Of a stretch of DNA of 64,000 nt, positions 56,981 through 64,000 are shown piece by piece. Origin of the DNA: Vibrio mediterranei (lineage in GTDB: Bacteria > Pseudomonadota > Gammaproteobacteria > Enterobacterales > Vibrionaceae); assembly GCF_900088415.1 (NCBI RefSeq), contig NZ_FLLQ01000008.1, positions 124,001 through 188,000 of the forward strand, read 5' to 3'. The notes beneath the pieces are model-generated. The model saw nothing but the letters and a program-made list of their open reading frames with translations. It did no database searches and was not told the origin of the DNA. A program made the position numbers and the translations under genes. The first letter of the stretch is position 1, and each line of letters opens with the position of its first letter.

Positions 56981-59257
56981 TTATTCTTGAACTTCTTCTG
57001 AGGCACTTTCACCTGAGTCGACTTCAATGCGTGTGACACGCTGCAATCCACGAGGCAGCAAACCGCCTCTTCTACCGCGCTCACCACGGAAATTATCTAG
57101 ATCAGCAGGCTTCAAACCAAGCTTGCGTTTACCTGCATAGAGCGTGATAGTCGCGCCTTGTGGCAATGCCATAAGGTGCGAAACAAACTCTTCTCGGGCT
57201 TTCGCTTTGGCGGACGGAATGTTGATAATCTTGTTCCCTTTGCCCTTACCAAGTTGAGGCAAGTCTTTAATCGGGAACAGCAACATACGCCCTTGGTTAG
57301 TGATGGCAAGAATCTCGTCTGATTCTAGGTCACCGATCATCGACGGCGTTATCACTTCAGCTCCTTGTGGAAGCGTGACAAGTGCTTTGCCGCTACGGTT
57401 CTTAGAAAGCAAATCCGAGCCCTTACAAACAAAGCCATAGCCTGCATCAGATCCCACCAACCATAGCTGAGACTCTTCACCCATCACTACTTGGCGAATG
57501 CTCGTGCCAGCATTTATGTTCAAACGACCAGTAATTGGTTCGCCCTGACTTCTTGCTGATGGCAACGAATGTGACTCAAGCGAATAACTTCGGCCATCAC
57601 TGCCCAAGAATACCGCAGGCTGGTTGCTCTTACCTCGCGCGCTAGCCAGATACTTATCACCAGCTTTGTAGTTCAAGCTGCTAGCATCCACGTCATGCCC
57701 TTTAGCATGACGAATCCAGCCTTTTTCAGACAGTACAACCGTTATTGGTTCACTCGGAACAAGGTCACGCTCGGTCATCGCTTTTGCTTCTGCACGCTCA
57801 ACAATTGGTGAGCGGCGGTCATCGCCGTATTTCTCTGCATCCGCTTGAATCTCTTTCTTGAGCAGAGTATTCATGCGACGCTCAGAGCCTAGAAGTTTTT
57901 CTAGCTTCTCACGCTCTTTTTCTAATTCTTCTTGCTCGCCACGGATTTTCATTTCCTCAAGCTTAGCAAGATGACGAAGTTTGGTATCTAAAATAGCATC
58001 AGCTTGAATATCTGTGATTCCAAAACGTTCCATAAGCACAGCTTTAGGCTCGTCTTCGGTACGAATGATTTCAATCACTTCATCCAAGTTTAGATACGCG
58101 ACCAACAAACCTTCTAAAATGTGCAAACGAGCTAGGATTTTATCTAGACGATATTGAAGGCGTTTACGCACTGTCTCGCGACGGAATTGAATCCATTCAG
58201 ATAGGATTTGAACCAAACCTTTCACTTGTGGACGATTGTCCAGACCAATCATATTGAGGTTAACTCGGAAGTTCTTCTCAAGATCGGTCGATGCAAACAA
58301 GTGGTTCATTAGCTGATCACAATCGATGCGGTTTGAACGTGGCACCACGACAATACGGGTCGGATTTTCATGGTCTGACTCATCGCGTAGATCATCGACC
58401 ATAGGTAGCTTCTTAGCACGCATCTGGTTGGCAATTTGCTCTAGCAGTTTTGCGCCCGAAACTTGGTGTGGCAAGGCAGTGATAACAATATCAGAGCCCT
58501 CTTTATGCCATACAGCGCGCATCTTCACGCTGCCGCGACCGGTACGATAAATTTTCTCTAAGTCAGCACTTGGCGAGATAATTTCCGCTTCCGTTGGATA
58601 GTCTGGACCTTTAACAAAGTCCATCACTTGCGGCAAATCGGCTTTAGGATTGTCGATAAGATGAATGGTCGCATCCGCAATTTCACGCACATTGTGTGGC
58701 GGAATATCGGTTGCCATACCAACGGCAATACCGGTAATACCATTGAGCAATATATGCGGTAAACGAGCTGGCAGAATCTTTGGCTCCTTCATGGTGCCAT
58801 CGAAGTTTGGTTGCCATTCAACCGTGCCTTGACCAATTTCACCTAGCAGGACTTCCGCAAACTTAGACAGTTTTGCTTCGGTATAACGCATTGCAGCGAA
58901 TGACTTAGGATCGTCTGGCGCACCCCAGTTTCCCTGACCATCAACTAAAGGGTAACGGTAGGAAAACGGCTGAGCCATCAATACCATAGCTTCATAACAA
59001 GCCGAGTCGCCGTGCGGGTGATATTTACCTAGAACGTCACCAACGGTACGAGCAGATTTTTTGTACTTGGCTGCGGCTGACAAACCAAGTTCTGACATCG
59101 CATAAATGATACGACGTTGAACTGGTTTTAGGCCGTCGCCAATATAAGGCAATGCACGATCCATAATGACGTACATTGAATAATTCAAATAGGCGTCTTC
59201 GGTGAACTTTCGCAGAGGCAGTTGTTCTACGCCATCAAAAGACATTTCAGTGGACAT
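56981..59257 (-). CDS. parC: DNA topoisomerase IV subunit A
   Basis: A 758-residue breakage-reunion subunit that decatenates daughter chromosomes. The catalytic tyrosine is Tyr125 in AAMRYTEAKL. The quinolone region HPHGDSACYEAM has Ser85 and Glu89, the susceptible-type residues. The C-terminal beta-pinwheel follows (~500-740). It starts two bases after parE. Confidence 0.97.
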   Translation of the reverse strand: MSTEMSFDGVEQLPLRKFTEDAYLNYSMYVIMDRALPYIGDGLKPVQRRIIYAMSELGLSAAAKYKKSARTVGDVLGKYHPHGDSACYEAMVLMAQPFSYRYPLVDGQGNWGAPDDPKSFAAMRYTEAKLSKFAEVLLGEIGQGTVEWQPNFDGTMKEPKILPARLPHILLNGITGIAVGMATDIPPHNVREIADATIHLIDNPKADLPQVMDFVKGPDYPTEAEIISPSADLEKIYRTGRGSVKMRAVWHKEGSDIVITALPHQVSGAKLLEQIANQMRAKKLPMVDDLRDESDHENPTRIVVVPRSNRIDCDQLMNHLFASTDLEKNFRVNLNMIGLDNRPQVKGLVQILSEWIQFRRETVRKRLQYRLDKILARLHILEGLLVAYLNLDEVIEIIRTEDEPKAVLMERFGITDIQADAILDTKLRHLAKLEEMKIRGEQEELEKEREKLEKLLGSERRMNTLLKKEIQADAEKYGDDRRSPIVERAEAKAMTERDLVPSEPITVVLSEKGWIRHAKGHDVDASSLNYKAGDKYLASARGKSNQPAVFLGSDGRSYSLESHSLPSARSQGEPITGRLNINAGTSIRQVVMGEESQLWLVGSDAGYGFVCKGSDLLSKNRSGKALVTLPQGAEVITPSMIGDLESDEILAITNQGRMLLFPIKDLPQLGKGKGNKIINIPSAKAKAREEFVSHLMALPQGATITLYAGKRKLGLKPADLDNFRGERGRRGGLLPRGLQRVTRIEVDSGESASEEVQE

Positions 59258-59259
59258 TG

Positions 59260-61140
59260 TTATACCTCAGCCATATCACCGTTGTTTTGCAGCCAACTAC
59301 GGCGATCATCTGCTCGTTTCTTACCTAGCAGCATATCCATCATTTCGTCGGTCGCTTCATCGTCATCAATAGTCAACTGAACCAGACGACGAGTGTTTGG
59401 ATCCATCGTAGTTTCGCGAAGTTGAAGCGGGTTCATTTCACCCAGACCTTTGAATCGCTGTACATTAATTTTCGCTTTCTTCTTGCTTAAGCGCTCAAGA
59501 ATGCCATCTTTTTCATCATCGTCTAGGGCATAGAATACTTCTTTGCCACAATCGATACGATACAAAGGAGGCATAGCGACATAGACATGGCCAGCAGCAA
59601 CGAGAGAACGGAAATGCTTGGTGAACAGAGCACACAACAGTGTCGCAATGTGAAGTCCATCCGAGTCCGCATCGGCAAGGATACATACTTTACCGTAACG
59701 CAACCCGTCAAGATTTTCGGTGTCAGGGTCAATGCCCAGAGCTACCGAGATATCGTGTACTTCTTGCGATGCTAGCACTTGGTCCGCAGACACTTCCCAA
59801 GTATTGAGAATCTTACCACGCAATGGCATCACCGCTTGGAACTCACGGTCACGTGCTTGCTTAGCACTACCCCCCGCAGAATCCCCTTCCACAAAGAAGA
59901 TTTCTGTACGATTTAGATCTTGTTGCGAACAGTCTGTAAGCTTACCCGGAAGCGCTGGGCCTGAAGCCACCTTTTTACGCACGACCTTTTTGCTCGCTCG
60001 CATACGGCGGTGCGCATTGGCAATGCAGACTTCCGCTAACTGTTCTGCTAGCTGAGGCTTTTCATTTAGCCATAAGCTGAACGCATCTTTAACGACACCA
60101 GATACAAATGCTGCACATTGACGTGAAGAGAGACGCTCTTTAGTCTGCCCAGCGAATTGCGGGTCTTGCATCTTGATAGAGAGAACGTATGAACAACGCT
60201 CAAACACGTCATCACCCGTTAGCTTCACACCGCGAGGCAATAAATTACGGAACTCACAGAATTCGCGCATTGCGTCAAGCAAACCTTGGCGAAGACCATT
60301 AACATGCGTACCACCTTGAGCCGTTGGGATCAAGTTGACGTAGCTTTCGGTGATCATCTCACCGCCTTCTGGCTGCCAAATTACTGCCCACGTTGCCGCT
60401 TCAGTTTCTGCGGAAAACTCGCCAGTAAATGGTTGCTCAGGAAGAACCGCATAACCTTTTACGCCTTCTGCCAGATAGTCTTTTAAACCATCCTCATAAA
60501 ACCACTTATAGTCCTTGTTATTCACCTTATCGGTAAAGGTGATTTCAAGACCTGGGCAAAGCACCGCTTTAGCGCGTAGGTTGTTGATAAGTCTTGTAAC
60601 AGAGAAGTTAGCCGAATCAAAATAGCTGGCGTCTGGCCAGAAGTGGACACTGGTGCCTTTATTGCGACGACCACATGTGCCAGTCACGGTCAGCTCTTCA
60701 ACTTTGTTGCCGTTTTCAAAAGCCATTTCATAGACTTGACCATCACGACGGACAGTAACTTCAACACGCTTGGACAGGGCATTTACAACTGAAATACCTA
60801 CACCATGCAGACCACCAGAGAACTGGTAGTTTTTGTTTGAGAACTTACCACCCGCGTGCAGCTTACAAAAAATCAGCTCTACGCCTGAAATCTTCTCTTC
60901 TGGGTGGATATCAACTGGCATGCCTCGACCATCATCGATGACTTCCAAAGATTGGTCTGCGTGCAGAATTACTTGTACCTTAGAGGCATGTCCGGCTAGC
61001 GCTTCATCGACACTGTTATCGATGACTTCTTGGCCCAAGTGGTTTGGGCGCACTGTATCCGTATACATCCCTGGTCGGCGACGTACTGGCTCAAGCCCAT
61101 TGAGTACCTCAATGGCTCCAGCATTATATTGTTCTGTCAT
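59260..61140 (-). CDS. parE: DNA topoisomerase IV subunit B
   Basis: A 626-residue ATPase subunit. The GHKL ATP site (EVIDNSVDEALAG, DDGRGMPVD, GGLHGVG) and the TOPRIM domain (FVEGDSAGGSA, LADADSDGLHI) are intact, with PLRGKILNT between. It pairs with parC in one operon. Confidence 0.97.
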   Translation of the reverse strand: MTEQYNAGAIEVLNGLEPVRRRPGMYTDTVRPNHLGQEVIDNSVDEALAGHASKVQVILHADQSLEVIDDGRGMPVDIHPEEKISGVELIFCKLHAGGKFSNKNYQFSGGLHGVGISVVNALSKRVEVTVRRDGQVYEMAFENGNKVEELTVTGTCGRRNKGTSVHFWPDASYFDSANFSVTRLINNLRAKAVLCPGLEITFTDKVNNKDYKWFYEDGLKDYLAEGVKGYAVLPEQPFTGEFSAETEAATWAVIWQPEGGEMITESYVNLIPTAQGGTHVNGLRQGLLDAMREFCEFRNLLPRGVKLTGDDVFERCSYVLSIKMQDPQFAGQTKERLSSRQCAAFVSGVVKDAFSLWLNEKPQLAEQLAEVCIANAHRRMRASKKVVRKKVASGPALPGKLTDCSQQDLNRTEIFFVEGDSAGGSAKQARDREFQAVMPLRGKILNTWEVSADQVLASQEVHDISVALGIDPDTENLDGLRYGKVCILADADSDGLHIATLLCALFTKHFRSLVAAGHVYVAMPPLYRIDCGKEVFYALDDDEKDGILERLSKKKAKINVQRFKGLGEMNPLQLRETTMDPNTRRLVQLTIDDDEATDEMMDMLLGKKRADDRRSWLQNNGDMAEV

Positions 61141-61377
61141 AATACGGAAATTTTACTCAAATAAAGATTGATACTTAGCAGCAAAAATAGAGATTGTGGC
61201 TTTATACCACGCCTGTTAGAAGACACTTTACTGTCAAAATATGACAAACTTCCAAGGCTTACGCGTAAGTACAGACACATCATACTCTGGCTCTGAGGAA
61301 GTGTTGTCAAGTTTCAAGCCAAAGTTGGGGATAAATTTATGACTGTCTCCTCAAGCAGAGACGAAAAAAGCACCACT

Positions 61378-61965
61378 TTAAAGCGCTAAGAACTCAATTA
61401 TCCTTTCTGGATAGCGCTCAAAACCTATAAAGCTATGATCTCCATCGGCTTCCACCGTTTGCTTACTGTGCTGATACTTTGCCACGGCTTGACGATAATC
61501 TAAGACTTCATCACCTTCTTGTTGCAATAACCAAAAGTCATCAGGTTTTTTAAGCACTGGCACATCTAATCTCTTAAGCTCATCGATATGCTTATGCTCA
61601 AGGGTATAACGTTCGTGAGTATAAGGGTTCTCTTGTTCACCGAGAAAATCGAGCAACAACTCATAGGGCTTTACAGCAGGATTCACTAACACCGCTTTAA
61701 ATCCATAATGAGCATTGAGCCAAGTCGACAAATAACCACCAAGAGAGCTACCAACTAACGCAATATGATAGTCACTGTGATAGCGCTCTATCAATTGCTT
61801 CAGTAATTCGGCGGCTTGCTGAGGAAAACAAGGCATTTGCGGCACTAACACTCTGATATCAGGACGATGCTTCTGGCAGTATTCCGACATTACCTGCGCT
61901 TTAGCCGATAGAGGCGAGCTGTTAAAACCATGAATATATAAAAGCAGCGGCTTCTTTTTCGTCAT
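61378..61965 (-). CDS. yqiA: Esterase YqiA
   Basis: A 195-residue alpha/beta hydrolase with an oxyanion YIHGFNSSP motif and nucleophile elbow GSSLGG. The catalytic His is in DGDHSFIGFERY near the C-terminus. It shares one base with cpdA, as in the conserved cpdA-yqiA-parE run. The physiological ester is unknown. Confidence 0.92.
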   Translation of the reverse strand: MTKKKPLLLYIHGFNSSPLSAKAQVMSEYCQKHRPDIRVLVPQMPCFPQQAAELLKQLIERYHSDYHIALVGSSLGGYLSTWLNAHYGFKAVLVNPAVKPYELLLDFLGEQENPYTHERYTLEHKHIDELKRLDVPVLKKPDDFWLLQQEGDEVLDYRQAVAKYQHSKQTVEADGDHSFIGFERYPERIIEFLAL

Positions 61966-62789
61966 CAGTAGCCTTCCGCGTTAAAGTCAGGTCTAAACGA
62001 GCCGTTAGCTAGGCGTTTCACTTCGGTGTGCAAGCGACCATCCTCTCTTAGTTCCAGCTCACGCCAACCCGGAGAGCGGACGTCTAGCGCGAACTCGTTC
62101 GAGTTCGGTTTAAACTGCACACAAGTTGAAGGCGTTGCCAGCACACGCACTCCGCCACGCATTTCATCTAGTTCTTGATGAATATGGCCACAAAGTACGG
62201 CGCGAACATTGTCATGCTTTTCGACAACATTCCAAAACTCATCCGCATCTTTTAGCGAGTGTTGATCGAGCCAAGCACTATTTACTAACAATGGATGGTG
62301 ATGCAGCAATACTAAGGTATGTCTGTCACAATGCGTAGAAAGCATACGGTCTAAAAACTCAAGTTGGCTATCACTCAGTCGACCATGAGGTACTCCCACG
62401 ACCTGAGAGTCAAGCAGCACTACCTGCCACTTCTCTCCTAGAAGAACATGGGTAACATCTTGAATAAGCGGCGAGCTCACCACGCTATTCATACAAGGTT
62501 TGTAATCATGATTGCCTGGCAACCAGTAGCAAGGAAGAGCTAACGGCTCAATTCCCGCAACAAATTTCTCATATGAAGCTTCTGTGTGGTCTTGTGAAAT
62601 ATCACCAGTCGCAAGCAAGGCATCGAATTGCGTGCCTTGTGCAACGATTTCAGCCACAACAGCATTAAAACTTTCTTGGGTATTAACACTCAGTAGGCAG
62701 CCATCTTGCGGCGCAAATAGATGCGTGTCGGTCAATTGCAGCAACCTGACGCTACTTAACTGAGATTCATCACTGGGTGTTGTTTTCAA
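61965..62789 (-). CDS. cpdA: 3',5'-cyclic-AMP phosphodiesterase CpdA
   Basis: A 274-residue calcineurin-type metallophosphoesterase that degrades cAMP. All metal motifs are visible: QLTDTHLF, TGDISQD, GNHD, LHHHPL and CGHIHQ. It therefore lowers CRP activation. Followed by yqiA in the same operon. Confidence 0.94.
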   Translation of the reverse strand: MKTTPSDESQLSSVRLLQLTDTHLFAPQDGCLLSVNTQESFNAVVAEIVAQGTQFDALLATGDISQDHTEASYEKFVAGIEPLALPCYWLPGNHDYKPCMNSVVSSPLIQDVTHVLLGEKWQVVLLDSQVVGVPHGRLSDSQLEFLDRMLSTHCDRHTLVLLHHHPLLVNSAWLDQHSLKDADEFWNVVEKHDNVRAVLCGHIHQELDEMRGGVRVLATPSTCVQFKPNSNEFALDVRSPGWRELELREDGRLHTEVKRLANGSFRPDFNAEGY

Positions 62790-62817
62790 AATATAGAAAC
62801 CTGAACATCAAATTCTT

Positions 62818-63264
62818 TCAGCTTCGATACATAATCGGAGCTCGACTAATTCCATTTTTTAAGCAAAAAGTTAGCCAATCACTTAGAAATTGATTGAACT
62901 GAAATTTTTCATCTTTTTGCAGCATTTTGGCGTTGGGATAATCATAACGCGCATTTACTCGCGAAGTTTGCTCACAGTTGCAAACTTCTGCGACCCTAGC
63001 ATCGTGATAGAGTCGTACCGTCATTTTAGGCAATGGAAAAACAGGAAGCTCATCATCTTGGCAAATTTCGACCAATGTTGTGTACTTCGTCACTTCTAGA
63101 ACTTCCAATTGATAGGTCAAATTTGCCGCTTGGTAGCAACGGACATCTCCAACCGTCGGTGTTGTTGGAATCAAGCGATTCAATTTAGCGTAATTCGTTT
63201 CATAGATCCGCATTAGCTCCGCAAGATCAACATGATACGTATTACTATCGACAACGCCTACCAT
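62818..63264 (-). CDS. yqiB: YqiB family protein (DUF1249)
   Basis: A 148-residue cytosolic protein of the DUF1249 family (YHVDLAELMRIYETNYAKL, TVRLYHDARVAEV). It has no known biochemical activity. Its fixed place between nudF and cpdA supports the assignment. Confidence 0.9.
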   Translation of the reverse strand: MVGVVDSNTYHVDLAELMRIYETNYAKLNRLIPTTPTVGDVRCYQAANLTYQLEVLEVTKYTTLVEICQDDELPVFPLPKMTVRLYHDARVAEVCNCEQTSRVNARYDYPNAKMLQKDEKFQFNQFLSDWLTFCLKNGISRAPIMYRS

Positions 63265-63273
63265 AGAAAATTC

Positions 63274-63897
63274 CTACCAATTTGCCTGTAATTTGCGGTA
63301 ATTAAGTTCTAACCATTGCAATGCAATGATCGAAGCTCCATTTTCAATTTCACCGCTTTCTACCATCTGATACGCCGCTTCACGAGACACAACGCAAACT
63401 CGTATATCCTCTCCCTCTGTCTCCAGACCATGGACTCCACTAGCGAGTGATGCGTCAACATGCCCGACAAATACAGAGATGCGTTCTGAACATCCACCAG
63501 AGGAAGGGTAGTAGCGAGTGATGGGGACTAAAGTCTTAACATCTACTCCAGCTTCTTCTACTGATTCACGACGGACTAGCTCTTCAATCGTTTCATCTTT
63601 GTCAACAATGCCTGCGACAATCTCAACCTGCCATGGGTTTTCATGCTCAAGGGCACCAACTCGGATTTGCTCAATTAGCACTACTTCGTCGCGAACAGGA
63701 TCATAAGGCAGCATGGCAGCAGCCCCACCGCGAACTAACATTTCTCTGTCAATTACGGAACTCCAACCGCCTTCAAACAGTCTATGCTTGAAGCGATATA
63801 GAACCATTTCGAAGAACCCTTTGAACACCGTTTGTTTTGACATTATTTCTACATCGTCAGATGTAAACTTATCATGCTGTTGTAAAGAGTCTTTCAT
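63274..63897 (-). CDS. nudF: ADP-ribose pyrophosphatase (Nudix)
   Basis: A 207-residue hydrolase cleaving ADP-ribose to AMP and ribose 5-phosphate. The Nudix box (G-x5-E-x7-RE-x2-EE-x-G) is complete in GIVDKDETIEELVRRE...EEAG near residue 100. The ATG at 63897 has AGAGG upstream. In related genomes tolC lies divergently next door, beyond the window. Confidence 0.93.
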   Translation of the reverse strand: MKDSLQQHDKFTSDDVEIMSKQTVFKGFFEMVLYRFKHRLFEGGWSSVIDREMLVRGGAAAMLPYDPVRDEVVLIEQIRVGALEHENPWQVEIVAGIVDKDETIEELVRRESVEEAGVDVKTLVPITRYYPSSGGCSERISVFVGHVDASLASGVHGLETEGEDIRVCVVSREAAYQMVESGEIENGASIIALQWLELNYRKLQANW

Positions 63898-64000
63898 CAC
63901 TGACCTCTGGCTGAAGTTAATCTTATAGTCTACTCAAGGAAAGGGGGTTCTACCAACGACAAGGTTCAACTTTTTACGCAATAATTCAAATAAAATTTGC

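Noticed and set aside
59720..60055. 111-codon frame antisense to parE
   Set aside because: It is complementary to the conserved parE coding sequence, with no start signal and no recognisable domain.

Overview
The window is a chromosomal segment of a gammaproteobacterium, almost certainly a Vibrio or close relative. The evidence is conserved gene order: ftsB-ispD-ispF-truD-surE-pcm-nlpD-rpoS; nudF-yqiB-cpdA-yqiA-parE-parC; degS-degQ-zapG-zapE-rplM-rpsI-petABC-sspA-sspB. Base composition is moderate in the core. One block, about 34.4-47.0 kb, is visibly much more AT-rich. No tRNA, rRNA, CRISPR array or recognisable transposase was seen.

Layout. 1-7.4 kb: the end of panC, a chemoreceptor without a large sensor domain, a voltage-gated-type K+ channel, a CYTH-CHAD triphosphatase, a PhoU-like/Pit phosphate uptake pair and an SH3 membrane protein. 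7.5-13.4 kb: the rpoS to ftsB housekeeping run, including a TruD that looks internally shortened. 13.5-19.5 kb: a PilZ c-di-GMP receptor, a Fur-box-controlled TonB receptor, an OlsF-like ornithine-lipid synthase behind strings of Pho-box-like half-sites, and a PAS-GGDEF cyclase.

19.6-30.7 kb is an arsenic locus: Acr3 efflux pump, an atypical ArsR, ArsJ, a small CX5R phosphatase, the ArsJ-associated GAPDH, a second ArsR, and on the far side an ArsC-ArsR fusion. A sugar cluster (RpiR-type regulator, GH32, sucrose-type EIIBC, divergent RpiB and an AlsE/Rpe-like epimerase) lies inside it. Three near-identical palindromes mark candidate ArsR operators. 30.7-34.3 kb: a HAD phosphatase, pyruvate kinase, a GntR regulator and a 43-residue membrane-protein ORF.

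34.6-46.9 kb is the most interesting part: a complete type IVb pilus operon with the gene order of the V. cholerae toxin-coregulated pilus (TcpA-B-Q-C-R-D-S-T-E equivalents). It differs from TCP at its 3' end, where a membrane EAL phosphodiesterase and an exported protein with a ClpP/crotonase-like pattern occupy the place of tcpF. The TcpQ equivalent carries a LysM domain. Two paralogous ToxR/CadC-like membrane-bound winged-helix regulators are encoded divergently. No prepilin peptidase is present, so a chromosomal PilD would have to process the pilins.

47.1-64 kb returns to core genes: sspB-sspA, the cytochrome bc1 operon, rpsI-rplM behind a strongly structured leader, zapE/zapG, degQ (with a candidate sigma-E promoter) and degS, parC-parE, and the yqiA-cpdA-yqiB-nudF run. 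All functional calls rest on motif and order recognition by eye; no database search was run.
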